A stretch of DNA of 64,000 nucleotides from Pseudoflavonifractor sp902362925 (GTDB lineage Bacteria > Bacillota > Clostridia > Oscillospirales > Oscillospiraceae), in assembly GCA_902362925.1 (NCBI GenBank), contig CABIYL010000008.1; one strand, given 5' to 3'. A program made the translations under genes and the position numbers. Each line of letters opens with the position of its first letter. Position 1 is the stretch's first letter. Shown here piece by piece: positions 1 through 8,711 of this stretch. The notes beneath the pieces are model-generated. The model saw only the letters and a list, made by a program, of their open reading frames with translations, was not told where the DNA came from and made no database searches.

Positions 1-26
1 TCGCCGGAGGGACGCATCAGTCCCAT
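1..26 (-). CDS. 5' end of an unidentified leftward gene
   Basis: Only the first eight codons (M-G-L-M-R-P-S-G) lie in the window. The ATG at 26-24 is preceded, at 7 nt, by a strong AGGAGG site (34-39 on the complement), and a promoter lies farther upstream. The product cannot be identified from so little sequence. Confidence 0.55.
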
Positions 27-63
27 GAGAACACCTCCTGAAAAACTTACACACTGCCCTACG

Positions 64-92
64 ATTCTACACGCTCCGTCTTTCCTTTACAA
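64..92 (-). promoter_or_regulatory. Sigma-A type promoter for the leftward gene at the window edge
   Basis: On the complement, TTGTAA (92-87) and TAGAAT (69-64) are separated by exactly 17 bp. They lie about 40 bp upstream of the AGGAGG and ATG of the gene running off the left edge. Confidence 0.5.
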
Positions 93-264
93 GTACGGCA
101 TGGAATAATTTTTTATCTGTCAGAGCAGCCAGAAAATAGAAGTTCAAAACCGTGTGAAAACAAGCGTGCGGCCACTTCCGGGCGAGATTCAGCGAGCCAG
201 TAAAATGCCAAGGCAAAAAACCGTTTGTATTCGCCAAAAATAGTCGAAAAAGAACAAATGGGGG

Positions 265-293
265 TTGCTTTTATGCGCTGAGTGTGCTATCCT
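265..293 (+). promoter_or_regulatory. Candidate promoter of mgtE
   Basis: TTGCTT at 265-270 and TATCCT at 288-293 are spaced by 17 bp and point toward mgtE, leaving an untranslated leader of about 260 nt. The -10 box is only a moderate match. Confidence 0.4.
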
Positions 294-301
294 CATGGGG
301 C

Positions 302-503
302 GGCTGGGAATCCCCAGCCAATTAATAGGAAAAAGGAGGAAAATCAGGTGGACCAATGCGGCCGAAGTACGAAAATGGGCAGTGATATTCATTTGCGGGT
401 CCGGGCCGGCGCTGTCCGCCTGGGTTCCTCATTCTGACGAATCCCCCGCTGAATATCGCCGCAGAGGGCGGCTGGACGCTTTGTCCGGCGGCCCTGCTGC
501 GGC
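302..503 (+). promoter_or_regulatory. Long structured leader upstream of mgtE
   Basis: The leader holds a perfect 7-bp hairpin (302-308 with 313-319) and a long two-tier hairpin at 458-503. The outer arms are GCCGCAGAGGGC and GCCCTGCTGCGGC, and an inner GCTGGAC/GTCCGGC stem closes a GCTTT loop. No U-tract follows, so neither is a simple terminator. Mg2+ transporter genes are often controlled by leader RNAs such as the M-box, but I could not find the M-box conserved blocks here. Magnesium or other leader control is an inference from length, structure and position. Confidence 0.35.
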
Positions 504-558
504 TTTGTCCATTTGGTGACTTCCTTGCTGTCATCTCATCAAACAGGAGGAATATCCG

Positions 559-1908
559 ATGGAAAAGAAGAACAATTTTGAGGTGCTCCGCGCCCTGCTG
601 GAGCGCCGGGATTACCACGCCCTTCAGGCCATTCTGGCCGAGGAAAACGAGGTGGACATCGCCGAGTTCATGGAGGAGCTGACCAGCGAACAGGCCACGG
701 TGGTGTTCCGCACCCTGCCCAAGGAGCTGGCGGCGGAGGTGTTCTCCAACCTGTCCCCCGAGAACCAGGAGGCCATTCTGGCCGCCGCCACCGACCAGGA
801 GCTGTCCGCCATTGTGGAGGAGCTCTACGTGGACGACGCGGTGGACATGCTGGAGGAGCTGCCCGCCAACGTGGTCAAGCGGGTGCTGAAGAACGCCCGC
901 CCCGAGACCCGCAAGCTCATCAACCAGTTCCTCAACTACCCTGAAAACTCGGTTGGCAGCATTATGACCGCCGAGTTCATGGACCTGAAGAAGTCCATGA
1001 CTGTGGCTGAGGCCATCGCCCACATCCGCCGCACCGGCGAGGACTCCGAGAGCATCTACACCTGCTACGTCACCGACAACGCCCGCCGCTTGGAGGGCGT
1101 CATCACCGTGCGTGAGCTGCTCATCGCCAAGGACGAGCAGAAGGTGGAGGACCTGATGGAGACCGACGTCATCACCGCCGAGACCACCGAGGACCAGGAA
1201 GAGGCGGTCAGCCGGATGATGAAGTACGACTTCATCTCCATGCCCGTGGTGGACAAGGAGAACCGGCTAGTGGGCATTGTCACCGTCGATGACGGCATGG
1301 ACGTCATGGAGGAGGAGGCCACCGAGGACTTTGAGAAGATGGCCGCCATGGCCCCCTCGGAGAAGCCCTACCTCAAGACCAGCGCCTTCACCCTGGCCAA
1401 GCACCGCATTGTGTGGCTGCTGGTGCTGATGATCTCGGGCATGATCACCGGCGGCATTCTGGGCCGGTACGAGGCCGCCTTTGCCGCCATGCCCCTGCTG
1501 GTCACCTTTATCCCCATGCTCACCGACACCGGCGGAAACGCCGGCAGCCAGAGCAGCACCCTCATCATCCGCGGTATGGCCGTGGGCGAAATCCAGCTCA
1601 AGGACTTTATGAAGGTGTTCTGGAAGGAGCTGCGGGTCAGCATCATGGTGGGCGCGGTGCTCAGCGCGGTCAACTTCGTCCGGCTCATCATCACCTACCC
1701 CGGCAACGAGATGATCGCCCTCACGGTGGCCCTGGCCCTCTTTGTCACCGTGCTGCTGGCCAAGACCGTGGGCGGTGTGCTGCCCATGGCCGCCAAGCTG
1801 TTCCACGCCGACCCCGCCATCATGGCCGCCCCCCTCATCACCACCATTGTGGACGCCATCTCCCTCATCGTCTACTTCAACATCGCCACCGCCCTGCTGC
1901 CCATCTGA
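559..1908 (+). CDS. mgtE: Magnesium transporter MgtE
   Basis: This 449-residue protein has the full MgtE layout: a helical N-terminal domain (about 1-130), a CBS pair (about 131-255) that senses cytosolic Mg2+, and five membrane helices from about 275. The conserved TDTGGNAGSQ segment and D432 in TTIVDAISLI, the equivalent of the pore aspartate of Thermus MgtE, are both present. It forms a homodimeric inner-membrane Mg2+ channel. The ATG at 559 follows AGGAGG by 8 nt. A long leader precedes it and a strong hairpin follows the stop. GC-rich codon use matches the host chromosome. Confidence 0.95.
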   Translation: MEKKNNFEVLRALLERRDYHALQAILAEENEVDIAEFMEELTSEQATVVFRTLPKELAAEVFSNLSPENQEAILAAATDQELSAIVEELYVDDAVDMLEELPANVVKRVLKNARPETRKLINQFLNYPENSVGSIMTAEFMDLKKSMTVAEAIAHIRRTGEDSESIYTCYVTDNARRLEGVITVRELLIAKDEQKVEDLMETDVITAETTEDQEEAVSRMMKYDFISMPVVDKENRLVGIVTVDDGMDVMEEEATEDFEKMAAMAPSEKPYLKTSAFTLAKHRIVWLLVLMISGMITGGILGRYEAAFAAMPLLVTFIPMLTDTGGNAGSQSSTLIIRGMAVGEIQLKDFMKVFWKELRVSIMVGAVLSAVNFVRLIITYPGNEMIALTVALALFVTVLLAKTVGGVLPMAAKLFHADPAIMAAPLITTIVDAISLIVYFNIATALLPI

Positions 1909-1926
1909 CAGGCGGAGCATATCACA

Positions 1927-1964
1927 GCCCCGGAGACGCCCTATAAAACGGCGGTCTCCGGGGC
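1927..1964 (+). terminator. Hairpin after mgtE
   Basis: A GC-rich stem (GCCCCGGAGACGCC paired with GGCGGTCTCCGGGGC across a 9-nt loop) begins 18 bp after the mgtE stop. The following U-tract is weak, so it may be a stability hairpin as much as a terminator. Confidence 0.6.
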
Positions 1965-1993
1965 TGAATTCGTCTGAATCCCCGCTTGAGGAC

Positions 1994-2022
1994 TTGTATT
2001 TTGGCCTGTGATACTATATAAT
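1994..2022 (+). promoter_or_regulatory. Rightward promoter next to the element-1 junction, possibly the original ychF promoter
   Basis: TTGTAT (1994-1999) and a perfect TATAAT (2017-2022) are spaced by 17 bp. Only a 24-codon frame with no recognisable product (2059-2133) lies between this promoter and the element boundary at 2201. Removing element 1 would place the promoter about 230 bp upstream of ychF, so it may be the displaced ychF promoter; that assignment is inference. Confidence 0.5.
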
Positions 2023-2200
2023 ACTAGGGCTAAAATACCGAAAGAGGGTTTTTAACCGATGAAATTGGGTATCGGCGTTCAGACACCGGATTCTATATCT
2101 CCATACCTCCCCACAAACGCCGCTAAAGCCTGATATAGCGCGGTTTTACGCAAAACCAACCAAATTATAACTTCATATTTCTCTATGCAGTCCCACGCGG

Positions 2201-2222
2201 AAATGGCGTAAAAATGGCGTAG
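2201..2222 (+). repeat. Left attachment repeat of element 1
   Basis: A 22-bp sequence (aaatggcgtaaaaatggcgt followed by ag) occurs here and identically at 14373-14394, immediately after the integrase gene. Each copy contains two offset copies of AAATGGCGTA. This is the expected footprint of tyrosine-integrase insertion, with the repeat as the att core. Confidence 0.75.
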
Positions 2223-2278
2223 AGGAATCGGCTGATTTGCAGATGGAGAAGAGCACTACTACTTTGAGAAAACACAAA

Positions 2279-2318
2279 GATGAGCACGGCCTATACAAAC
2301 GGGCCGTGCTCATCTTTT
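2279..2318. terminator. Bidirectional terminator at the left end of element 1
   Basis: A perfect 13-bp stem (GATGAGCACGGCC with GGCCGTGCTCATC) is followed by TTTT on the plus strand and a T-rich run on the complement. It would end the leftward cargo transcript and insulate the element from chromosomal transcription. Confidence 0.75.
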
Positions 2319-2341
2319 CATACGGTCAGATGGTTCCGTGC

Positions 2342-2773
2342 TTACTTGTCATCGCTATTGGCGGGATTCTGACGAAAATCTTCCTGAACGCCTTCGTTCA
2401 GATCAAAGCACATGGTTTTCGCGTCAGCAACCCAGAAACCGCGAACGCGGTACCGCTTGCCCGGAACCCAATCCTCGCCCGTGGCGGCGCGGAGCGGTTC
2501 CAGCAAATTCTTGCTGGAAATTGTCACAACGCCCTTCTGTTCGCCCCGCGGCTTGGAGAACTTAAAGCCCTTCGGTTCGTTGCTCTTGCACATACGGATT
2601 GCAAACACCTTTGCCTTGGCATCCAGCAGGCACAGCACATAGGCGGGATAACCCAGATCCTCCAGCACCTTCTTGCTGAAGGTGACACCGCTCTGGTTGA
2701 GGTACATATCCGGGTAAGCGTTGATGTTGGAGTCAATCGTTTCAAAATTCAGAGAAGAAAAATCAAAATTCAT
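2342..2773 (-). CDS. Small protein of unknown function, co-transcribed with a serine recombinase
   Basis: A 143-residue soluble protein beginning MNFDFSSLNF. The ATG at 2773 is preferred because GAAAGGAT lies just upstream, overlapping the stop of the recombinase gene; a longer frame starting at 2818 lacks such a site. The charged sequence has no membrane segment and no motif I recognise. Translational coupling to the recombinase suggests an accessory role, but no function can be assigned. Confidence 0.6.
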   Translation of the reverse strand: MNFDFSSLNFETIDSNINAYPDMYLNQSGVTFSKKVLEDLGYPAYVLCLLDAKAKVFAIRMCKSNEPKGFKFSKPRGEQKGVVTISSKNLLEPLRAATGEDWVPGKRYRVRGFWVADAKTMCFDLNEGVQEDFRQNPANSDDK

Positions 2774-2786
2774 TGTAAAAATCCTT

Positions 2787-3977
2787 TCATTTCGTGTTAT
2801 CCTGTGTGTCATCGACAATTTTCATAAATTCCTGCCGTTCAGCAGGAGACCACCGGGAATCCAGAATCAAATACCCTTTGAACAGGCCATCTTTGACGCG
2901 GTGAGCGACAAAGCGGTTGCTCAGGAAACGCAGTTTCGCCTTATGGGGTGAAGTGTGCCGCTCAGACAACAGCTTTTGTACTTTCAGCCAGTCCTCTTTT
3001 TTGATAATAGCTGTATGGTGATTTTCCTTGAAGTACATATTCAGGTCTGTATTTTTCACAGACTTGTGGGTGCGGAAATCCTTGGTATAGGTTTTCTGCA
3101 TCAAGGCATCACCACAGTATTTTTCGTTTCGGAGGATGCTGCGGACGGTACCGGCAGACCAGCTATCATTGCCCATAGGGGATTTAATCCCCTGTTCTGT
3201 CAGTGCAGCAGCAATCTCTGACGGCATTGCGCCTTCCAAGCAGCTTTCGTAGATGTACTCAACGATCCGTGCTTCGGTCGGCTCAATCACCAGACGGCCG
3301 AAGTGGTCGCGGTAGAAGCCCAGCGTATTCTGTACAGAGAATTTGTAAATTCCCTCGGCCATTCGCCAACGAATCCCCGCTTTGATGGCCTCGCTTTTTT
3401 GCTGGGATTCCATTTCGGCAAGTGCGGACAGAAGTACGATCAGCAGATTGTTTTTTCCATCGCCCGTGTAGGTGATGTGCTCCGTCTCAAATTCCACCGA
3501 GACAGGAGGATTCAGCGCAGAAAGAACATTCAGGTTATCCAGTATGTCTACAATATTCCGGCCAAAGCGGCTGATGCTCTTGGTAAGGATCAGATCAATT
3601 TTCCCGTCCACTGCATCGGCAATCATTTTTTGAAAACCAAGGCGCTTTTTGACGGTCGTGGCGCTGATGCCCTCGTCCTGATAGATTTCCACCAGCTCCC
3701 AGTCGGGATTTCCTTCAATCCGCTGGGTAAAATGACGGACCTGCATATCAAAACTGCCAACCTGTTCTTCTTCCTGTGTGCTGACGCGGCAATACGCCGC
3801 AACACGGAGTTTTGGGCGCTCTTGCTGCACTTCCTGCAACTTTTTTGGTGGAATCACTATCACGCCGTTGCTGCGCTGATTTTCCGCAATCTCGTCCTGC
3901 ATGAGCTTCCGCCGCTGCTCCCTGCGCTCGGCACGGCTGCTATACTGACGGGCCGATTCTATCTTCTTGGGGGTCAA
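2787..3977 (-). CDS. Serine recombinase with probable frameshift near the start
   Basis: The N-terminal resolvase domain shows VAAYCRVSTQEEEQ with nucleophile Ser66, and SRFGRNIVDIL. A recombinase domain follows (LGFYRDHFGRL, NEKYCGDALMQKTY), but no zinc ribbon or coiled-coil tail is seen, so it is shorter than typical large serine recombinases. The open frame begins at a poor TTG (3977-3975). An ATG with a good GGAGG (3997-4001) sits at 3990-3988 in another frame and reads M-A-K-P-L before meeting this frame at T-P-K-K. One extra T would explain this. It probably mediated cargo integration. Confidence 0.75.
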   Translation of the reverse strand: MTPKKIESARQYSSRAERREQRRKLMQDEIAENQRSNGVIVIPPKKLQEVQQERPKLRVAAYCRVSTQEEEQVGSFDMQVRHFTQRIEGNPDWELVEIYQDEGISATTVKKRLGFQKMIADAVDGKIDLILTKSISRFGRNIVDILDNLNVLSALNPPVSVEFETEHITYTGDGKNNLLIVLLSALAEMESQQKSEAIKAGIRWRMAEGIYKFSVQNTLGFYRDHFGRLVIEPTEARIVEYIYESCLEGAMPSEIAAALTEQGIKSPMGNDSWSAGTVRSILRNEKYCGDALMQKTYTKDFRTHKSVKNTDLNMYFKENHHTAIIKKEDWLKVQKLLSERHTSPHKAKLRFLSNRFVAHRVKDGLFKGYLILDSRWSPAERQEFMKIVDDTQDNTK

Positions 3978-4144
3978 GCGGTTTTGCCATATCCTGCCTC
4001 CATCGAATTTACAGCCTTTTTCCCGTGCTGCATGGGTATGCCACCTCCTTTGCGCAAATTTGTCTTTTCATCTGTATCGCCTCCCTGTGCGTTTATTTAT
4101 GACAACCCCTGCGGGACGAATCCTCACAGGGTAGTCACCATAAG

Positions 4145-4171
4145 AAAAAGGCAGCAGATTTCTCTGCTGCC
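4145..4171 (-). terminator. Intrinsic terminator of the type III RM operon
   Basis: On the complement a 9-bp stem GGCAGCAGA / TCTGCTGCC with a GAAA loop is followed directly by TTTTT (4149-4145), about 40 bp after the restriction gene stop. Confidence 0.85.
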
Positions 4172-4210
4172 CATCAGAAAATATAAGTATAAGATGCGGT
4201 TATTAACTTG

Positions 4211-6814
4211 TTATAGGGCTTCAACTGTCTCCAAAAACTGCCCCATGCTCACCGCTCCGTGCGGCAGATTTTCCTCGTCCCGGAACACCATGTAATAGCG
4301 GTATTGGTTCCCCGCAGCATTTCGCCATGCCGCGCCCAGATCGATCTTCTCGCGGCTGTCATCGTTTTTTAGGTGCTCGCCCTTGGTTTCGGCAAGGATG
4401 ATTTTGCCGCTCTGCGTCATAACCATAATATCTGGGTAGTGGTTGAAGTACCCGTTGATGGCAAATCCATGCCGGGCGATATTCCGGTGCCACCACAGCA
4501 CATTGGGAATAGCCGTCAGCCGCTTCACCAAATCCTGCTCCAGTGCGTTCATGTCCTCCTCGGCTTCATAGAGCGATTTCCCGTAAATCGCCGTGCTGCT
4601 CGTGGGATGGATTGCCGACGGTAAGCAGTAGTGGGGTTCGCACACGATTTTGCCTCGGTCAAGCCATGTGAAGAAAGTCTCCTTGTAGTGCTGCTCCAAA
4701 AGGCTCTCGATTTTGACGCGAATTTTTGCGGCGAAGCCCAGCGGAGCTTTTTCCATAGCGGCAAGCTGTTCCCGATCCATTCCATCCACAATAAGATTGA
4801 CATAGGCGCGCAAGTCGCCCCCATCCACCATATTCAGCTTGTCCAACTGGCGGATCATCATGTCCTTGCACTGGCGCACGCGGCTTTCCGGGGGCAAGCT
4901 GCTGAAATACTCCTTGAAATACCGCTGGTCGGCAGCTTCCATCTGGTAAGCCCTCGGCACACTGCGGCCAGTTTCCACATCGACTTTGACGATCTCATCG
5001 TCCGCTGCGGCAAAATCAATATCGTATGCCTTGCCTTTCAGGGTGAAGCCGTCTGCAAGCATTTCCTTGCTCAACAGCACCTTGTCCCCATCGGTAAACA
5101 GGGATTGCGGAATCACCTGGAAAAACTGCGGGATCAGCAGCCCATCCGCGCTCTCCCGATACTGGGGAATCATACGGAATGTATTCACCTTGTCTCGCAC
5201 CTCCCACGGCAGAGCGGCGGCAAACGGGTCGTTGTCCGCGCCCTGCACTGCCAGATTGTATGCGTCTCCCGCCTGCTGGGCCTCGGCAAGCATACTGTCC
5301 GCTTTCGGGGCGGATTCCGGCGAATTTTCGCTCTCTCTGCGCCGTTGCAGCTCTGCCCCGATGGATTTCCCGTCCAGCTCGGCAAAATCCTCCTTTGGGG
5401 CTTCTGGCTCAATAATCGGAAGCTGTTCCGGAACAGGAGCGGGTTTAACCGGTTCTACCGGCTCGGCGAGGCGGTAATCCCTGTCGCTGAATCCGGCGCT
5501 GTTCAGTCCTCGGATGATCTGCTGCACTGTATCGTTGAAATCGTTGGAGGAAGTCAGCACATAGGACATATTCAAGGACTTTGCCCTGTGCTCGGCGGTG
5601 TAGGGCAGGCGCAGAATACGCCCTAAAATCTGCTCCACATCCACCTGACTGGTTTTGTTGGCAAGGGAAGCCAGAATATAGGCGAACGGGCAGTCCCAGC
5701 CCTCTTTCAGCGCGTTTACGGTGATGATGTACCGCACCGGGCAATCTGGGGACAGCAAATCCACATTTTTCAGCTCGTTTACATCGGCGGTGCGGATGGC
5801 AATGTGTTCGGCGGGAATCCCGGTGTTCACCAGCTCCGCCCGCAGCTTTTCAAAAGTAGTCGCATCCTCCTTGCCCTTTGGCTGAGCTTGAAACAAAGCG
5901 ATAGGGCGGATATACTTTCCGCCGTTCTGATATTCTGTGGAGGCGATTTCTTCCAGCTTGTCCCGTAGGTCAATCGTATCCATCAATACTTCGGCCTGAC
6001 TGTCCCGGTTGTAGACAATTACCGGCAGCTTTACCATGTGCTCCGCCTTGAGCTGCACCGCGTCCACATAGGAGATGATATTGCTGCGCTTTTTGGGCGT
6101 GGCGGTCAAATCCAGCACAAAGCAGGGGTTGAAATTGGCGAGCATCTCAATGCTCAGCTCCGACCGGGCGTGGTGACTCTCGTCCACGACCACCAGCGGG
6201 TTGAGTTGGTTTATGACCTGGAACAGCGCCGTCTCGTCTGCCTTTTCGATGGGATTTTCTGGCGCGCCCAGCACCTTGGCAAAGGCGGCAAGATTGCTGT
6301 TTTCCTGATAGGCTTTCAAGCCCTCCTTGCCCCGTCCGCGGAAGGAATCATAGGATAGCACCATAATGGAGAGCTGTTCGGTAACGGCGGTGGGGTTGAA
6401 GTTCTGCCCGTTCAAAAGCTCCTGTTTGGTGTAGACCTCCACGCGCCCGCCGAAATCCACATCAATCTTCTGGCGGTAAGGGTGGCGCGGGTCTTTCAGG
6501 GCTTTGACCGTCTGCGTCAAAATTGCATCGGACGGAACCAGCCACACCATCGCTTTTGTCTTGGTGAACGGCAGCGCGTCAAACACAGGCCGGACAGCGT
6601 TGCAGGCGAGAAAGGTTTTCCCGCCGCCGGTGGGCACTTTGAAGCAGAGGTTAGGAACGCCGGGCAATACATCCTGATAGATGCCCAGCGTGGGCGCGCC
6701 CTTCTCCTGCCAAAAGAGGCGGAAGGAGGCGATATAATCCTTGGTTTCGCCCAGCAATTCCAGATAGCGGTTCAAATCGGCGATGACCTGCCGCTGATAG
6801 GTTTTCAGTTCCAT
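4211..6814 (-). CDS. res: Type III restriction enzyme, Res subunit (helicase-nuclease)
   Basis: This 867-residue protein has superfamily 2 helicase motifs: Walker A PTGGGKT at 61-67, DESHH at 211-215, a TATPKK motif, and QILGRILRLPYT for motif VI. A C-terminal PD-(D/E)xK nuclease is visible as YPDIMV (D795) and LAETKG (E809, K811). Res works with Mod to cut unmethylated foreign DNA after ATP-dependent translocation. The ATG at 6814, 13 bp after the mod stop, follows AAGGAGG, so the longer frame to 6895 is not used. It is expressed after mod from one transcript. Confidence 0.92.
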   Translation of the reverse strand: MELKTYQRQVIADLNRYLELLGETKDYIASFRLFWQEKGAPTLGIYQDVLPGVPNLCFKVPTGGGKTFLACNAVRPVFDALPFTKTKAMVWLVPSDAILTQTVKALKDPRHPYRQKIDVDFGGRVEVYTKQELLNGQNFNPTAVTEQLSIMVLSYDSFRGRGKEGLKAYQENSNLAAFAKVLGAPENPIEKADETALFQVINQLNPLVVVDESHHARSELSIEMLANFNPCFVLDLTATPKKRSNIISYVDAVQLKAEHMVKLPVIVYNRDSQAEVLMDTIDLRDKLEEIASTEYQNGGKYIRPIALFQAQPKGKEDATTFEKLRAELVNTGIPAEHIAIRTADVNELKNVDLLSPDCPVRYIITVNALKEGWDCPFAYILASLANKTSQVDVEQILGRILRLPYTAEHRAKSLNMSYVLTSSNDFNDTVQQIIRGLNSAGFSDRDYRLAEPVEPVKPAPVPEQLPIIEPEAPKEDFAELDGKSIGAELQRRRESENSPESAPKADSMLAEAQQAGDAYNLAVQGADNDPFAAALPWEVRDKVNTFRMIPQYRESADGLLIPQFFQVIPQSLFTDGDKVLLSKEMLADGFTLKGKAYDIDFAAADDEIVKVDVETGRSVPRAYQMEAADQRYFKEYFSSLPPESRVRQCKDMMIRQLDKLNMVDGGDLRAYVNLIVDGMDREQLAAMEKAPLGFAAKIRVKIESLLEQHYKETFFTWLDRGKIVCEPHYCLPSAIHPTSSTAIYGKSLYEAEEDMNALEQDLVKRLTAIPNVLWWHRNIARHGFAINGYFNHYPDIMVMTQSGKIILAETKGEHLKNDDSREKIDLGAAWRNAAGNQYRYYMVFRDEENLPHGAVSMGQFLETVEAL

Positions 6815-6827
6815 GTATGTCGCCTCC

Positions 6828-8591
6828 TTACAAGCGGCTGATGTCGCGGGGAATTTTCTTGAAAACAATCCCCATCTGCGACAGTTTGCTGTCATCGATG
6901 GAGCAGCGGTCGGCGTAAATCACGGTGCCGCCTGCTTTTTCGGTGACGGTAGCCAAGAAATCATAGTCCAACACCGTGATCCGCTGCGGTTCGTAGTAGA
7001 AGTAATAGCCGGTGTCGTTGTGCTTACCGAGGTAATAGGGATTGTCCCCAGCGGCGGGCGTGTAGGGCGTTTTGGTCTCCATGAACCAGATGTACTCCCG
7101 GATCTTTTCAGGCTCAACGGCTTCGTTCAGGTTTTCGCCGATGAGCAGCGGCTCGCCCAGCTCGTAGTAGCTGAAACTGCCGCCGGTGCCCTCCACTGCG
7201 CTCTTACCCTCGCCGTAGCCTCGGATGACCCGGCGTACCCGCTCGGCGGTGATGCTGTCGGCGTAGTCCATCATTTCCACCAGAATGAATTTGCGGTTGC
7301 CGCCGTCCGCCTTGTTCATGTTGAGGACGGCGTGGGCGGTGGTGCCGGAACCGGCGAAGGAGTCGAGAACAATATCAGTATCTTTCGTTATTGCTTGAAT
7401 GACGCCTTCAATTAAAGAAACCGACTTGGGATAATCAAATTTTTTGGGAGATTCCGGGAAAATTTCTTTGAGTGCTTGCGTGCCGTTTACGGTAAAAAAG
7501 GACTTTTCTGCCCATATCGTAGGTACTTGACCGCCTACCGTCTGATTATCTCCAAAAAGCAGAGTAGGGACACCTTCTTCATGTCCTAAAACTTCCAGCT
7601 CACCACTTTCTATCTTTTTGATAACACCGCTCGGCAAGTATTGAACACTAAACTTGTTCTGGTTGTTTCCACTCTTATTTTTTGAAATTTTTATATATCC
7701 TTTTTCCCAGTCGCTTTGCAAGCGTTCCGGTATTTGTCGCCAAACGCATTGTTTCCCCTTTGCAGTTACAGGCCATACAGCAACAGTTCCTTGCGGGGCA
7801 ACAGAATAATCATAGGGAAAATCAACCTTTTCTCCGGTATATGTACCATCGTTAATTTGGTCCTGCAACGATTTTCCTACACCTACAAGCACGCCGTGTT
7901 CATTTATAAAAATTGGATATGTTTGGTTCGGACGCTGTGTCTTATCGAAAGTACTTAATGTAAGCCCTTCAAATGGGGTTCGATTATTGCCTCCACAAAA
8001 ATCAAGCGCATTTGCATGAAAATCCATAGGTACAACGAAAATCAAGTACTCATGGACATAGTTAAAACCACCCGATGGCTTGCCCCCAGAAGTCTGAACC
8101 GTGATGGTAACGATCTGTTTTGATCCAAAAATCTCTCGCAACAAATTGACAAGATTATTCAGTTCATGGTAACCGATGCTTATAATTAAACATCCATCCT
8201 CTGCCAGCAACTTTTGCAGCAGTTTCAGCCGGGGGTACATCATGCACAGCCACTTGTCGTGGCGGGAGAGGTCCTCGCCCTCTTTGCCTACCACTTCGCC
8301 CAGCCATTTTCTGATTTTCGGGTCGTTTACATTGTCGTTGTATACCCAGCCCTCGTTGCCGGTGTTATAAGGAGGATCAATGTAGATGCACTTCACCCGG
8401 CCCTCATACCGGGGCAGCAGGGCCTTCAGCGCGTCCAGATTATCCCCGTGGATGATCATGTTCTCACTGCCGTTGTCCCCGGCGTGCTGGCCGTTTTCGT
8501 CAAAGCTGTATTGCCGGTCAAGCACCCGGAACGGCACTTCCTGATGGTGGTTGATGACCTTCTCTTTTCCAATCCATTCCAATGTTGGCAT
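6828..8591 (-). CDS. mod: Type III DNA methyltransferase, Mod subunit
   Basis: A 587-residue N6-adenine methyltransferase of the beta class: catalytic DPPY at 72-75 precedes the AdoMet motif DSFAGSGTT at about 410. The long segment between them holds the target recognition domain, which is less GC-rich than its flanks, as expected for a region that diversifies. Mod methylates the recognition site and confers specificity on the adjacent Res. The two genes are 13 bp apart. The sequence recognised cannot be predicted here. Confidence 0.92.
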   Translation of the reverse strand: MPTLEWIGKEKVINHHQEVPFRVLDRQYSFDENGQHAGDNGSENMIIHGDNLDALKALLPRYEGRVKCIYIDPPYNTGNEGWVYNDNVNDPKIRKWLGEVVGKEGEDLSRHDKWLCMMYPRLKLLQKLLAEDGCLIISIGYHELNNLVNLLREIFGSKQIVTITVQTSGGKPSGGFNYVHEYLIFVVPMDFHANALDFCGGNNRTPFEGLTLSTFDKTQRPNQTYPIFINEHGVLVGVGKSLQDQINDGTYTGEKVDFPYDYSVAPQGTVAVWPVTAKGKQCVWRQIPERLQSDWEKGYIKISKNKSGNNQNKFSVQYLPSGVIKKIESGELEVLGHEEGVPTLLFGDNQTVGGQVPTIWAEKSFFTVNGTQALKEIFPESPKKFDYPKSVSLIEGVIQAITKDTDIVLDSFAGSGTTAHAVLNMNKADGGNRKFILVEMMDYADSITAERVRRVIRGYGEGKSAVEGTGGSFSYYELGEPLLIGENLNEAVEPEKIREYIWFMETKTPYTPAAGDNPYYLGKHNDTGYYFYYEPQRITVLDYDFLATVTEKAGGTVIYADRCSIDDSKLSQMGIVFKKIPRDISRL

Positions 8592-8711
8592 GGGTCGTTC
8601 CTCCCTATTGCTGCTATCGCAAAAGACCTTTCCCGTATCGGGAGGGCCGTATTTTGTCCAATTGAACCCACGCTGAGGTGTGGGAACCTTAATTTCGAGT
8701 CCGGGCCGCTG

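Noticed and set aside
265..558. M-box magnesium riboswitch upstream of mgtE
   Set aside because: The conserved M-box blocks I know are not present, so only a structured leader is reported.
2059..2133. Short frame starting M-K-L-G-I, like the first residues of YchF
   Set aside because: Similarity ends after five codons and no ribosome-binding site is convincing; probably chance.
2237..2827. Plus-strand frame across the left end of element 1
   Set aside because: It is antisense to the better supported leftward gene at 2342-2773 and includes terminator sequence.
3990..4075. Two tiny leftward frames with ribosome sites upstream of the serine recombinase
   Set aside because: They encode about 19-20 residues each with no motif; probably leader remnants around a damaged start region.
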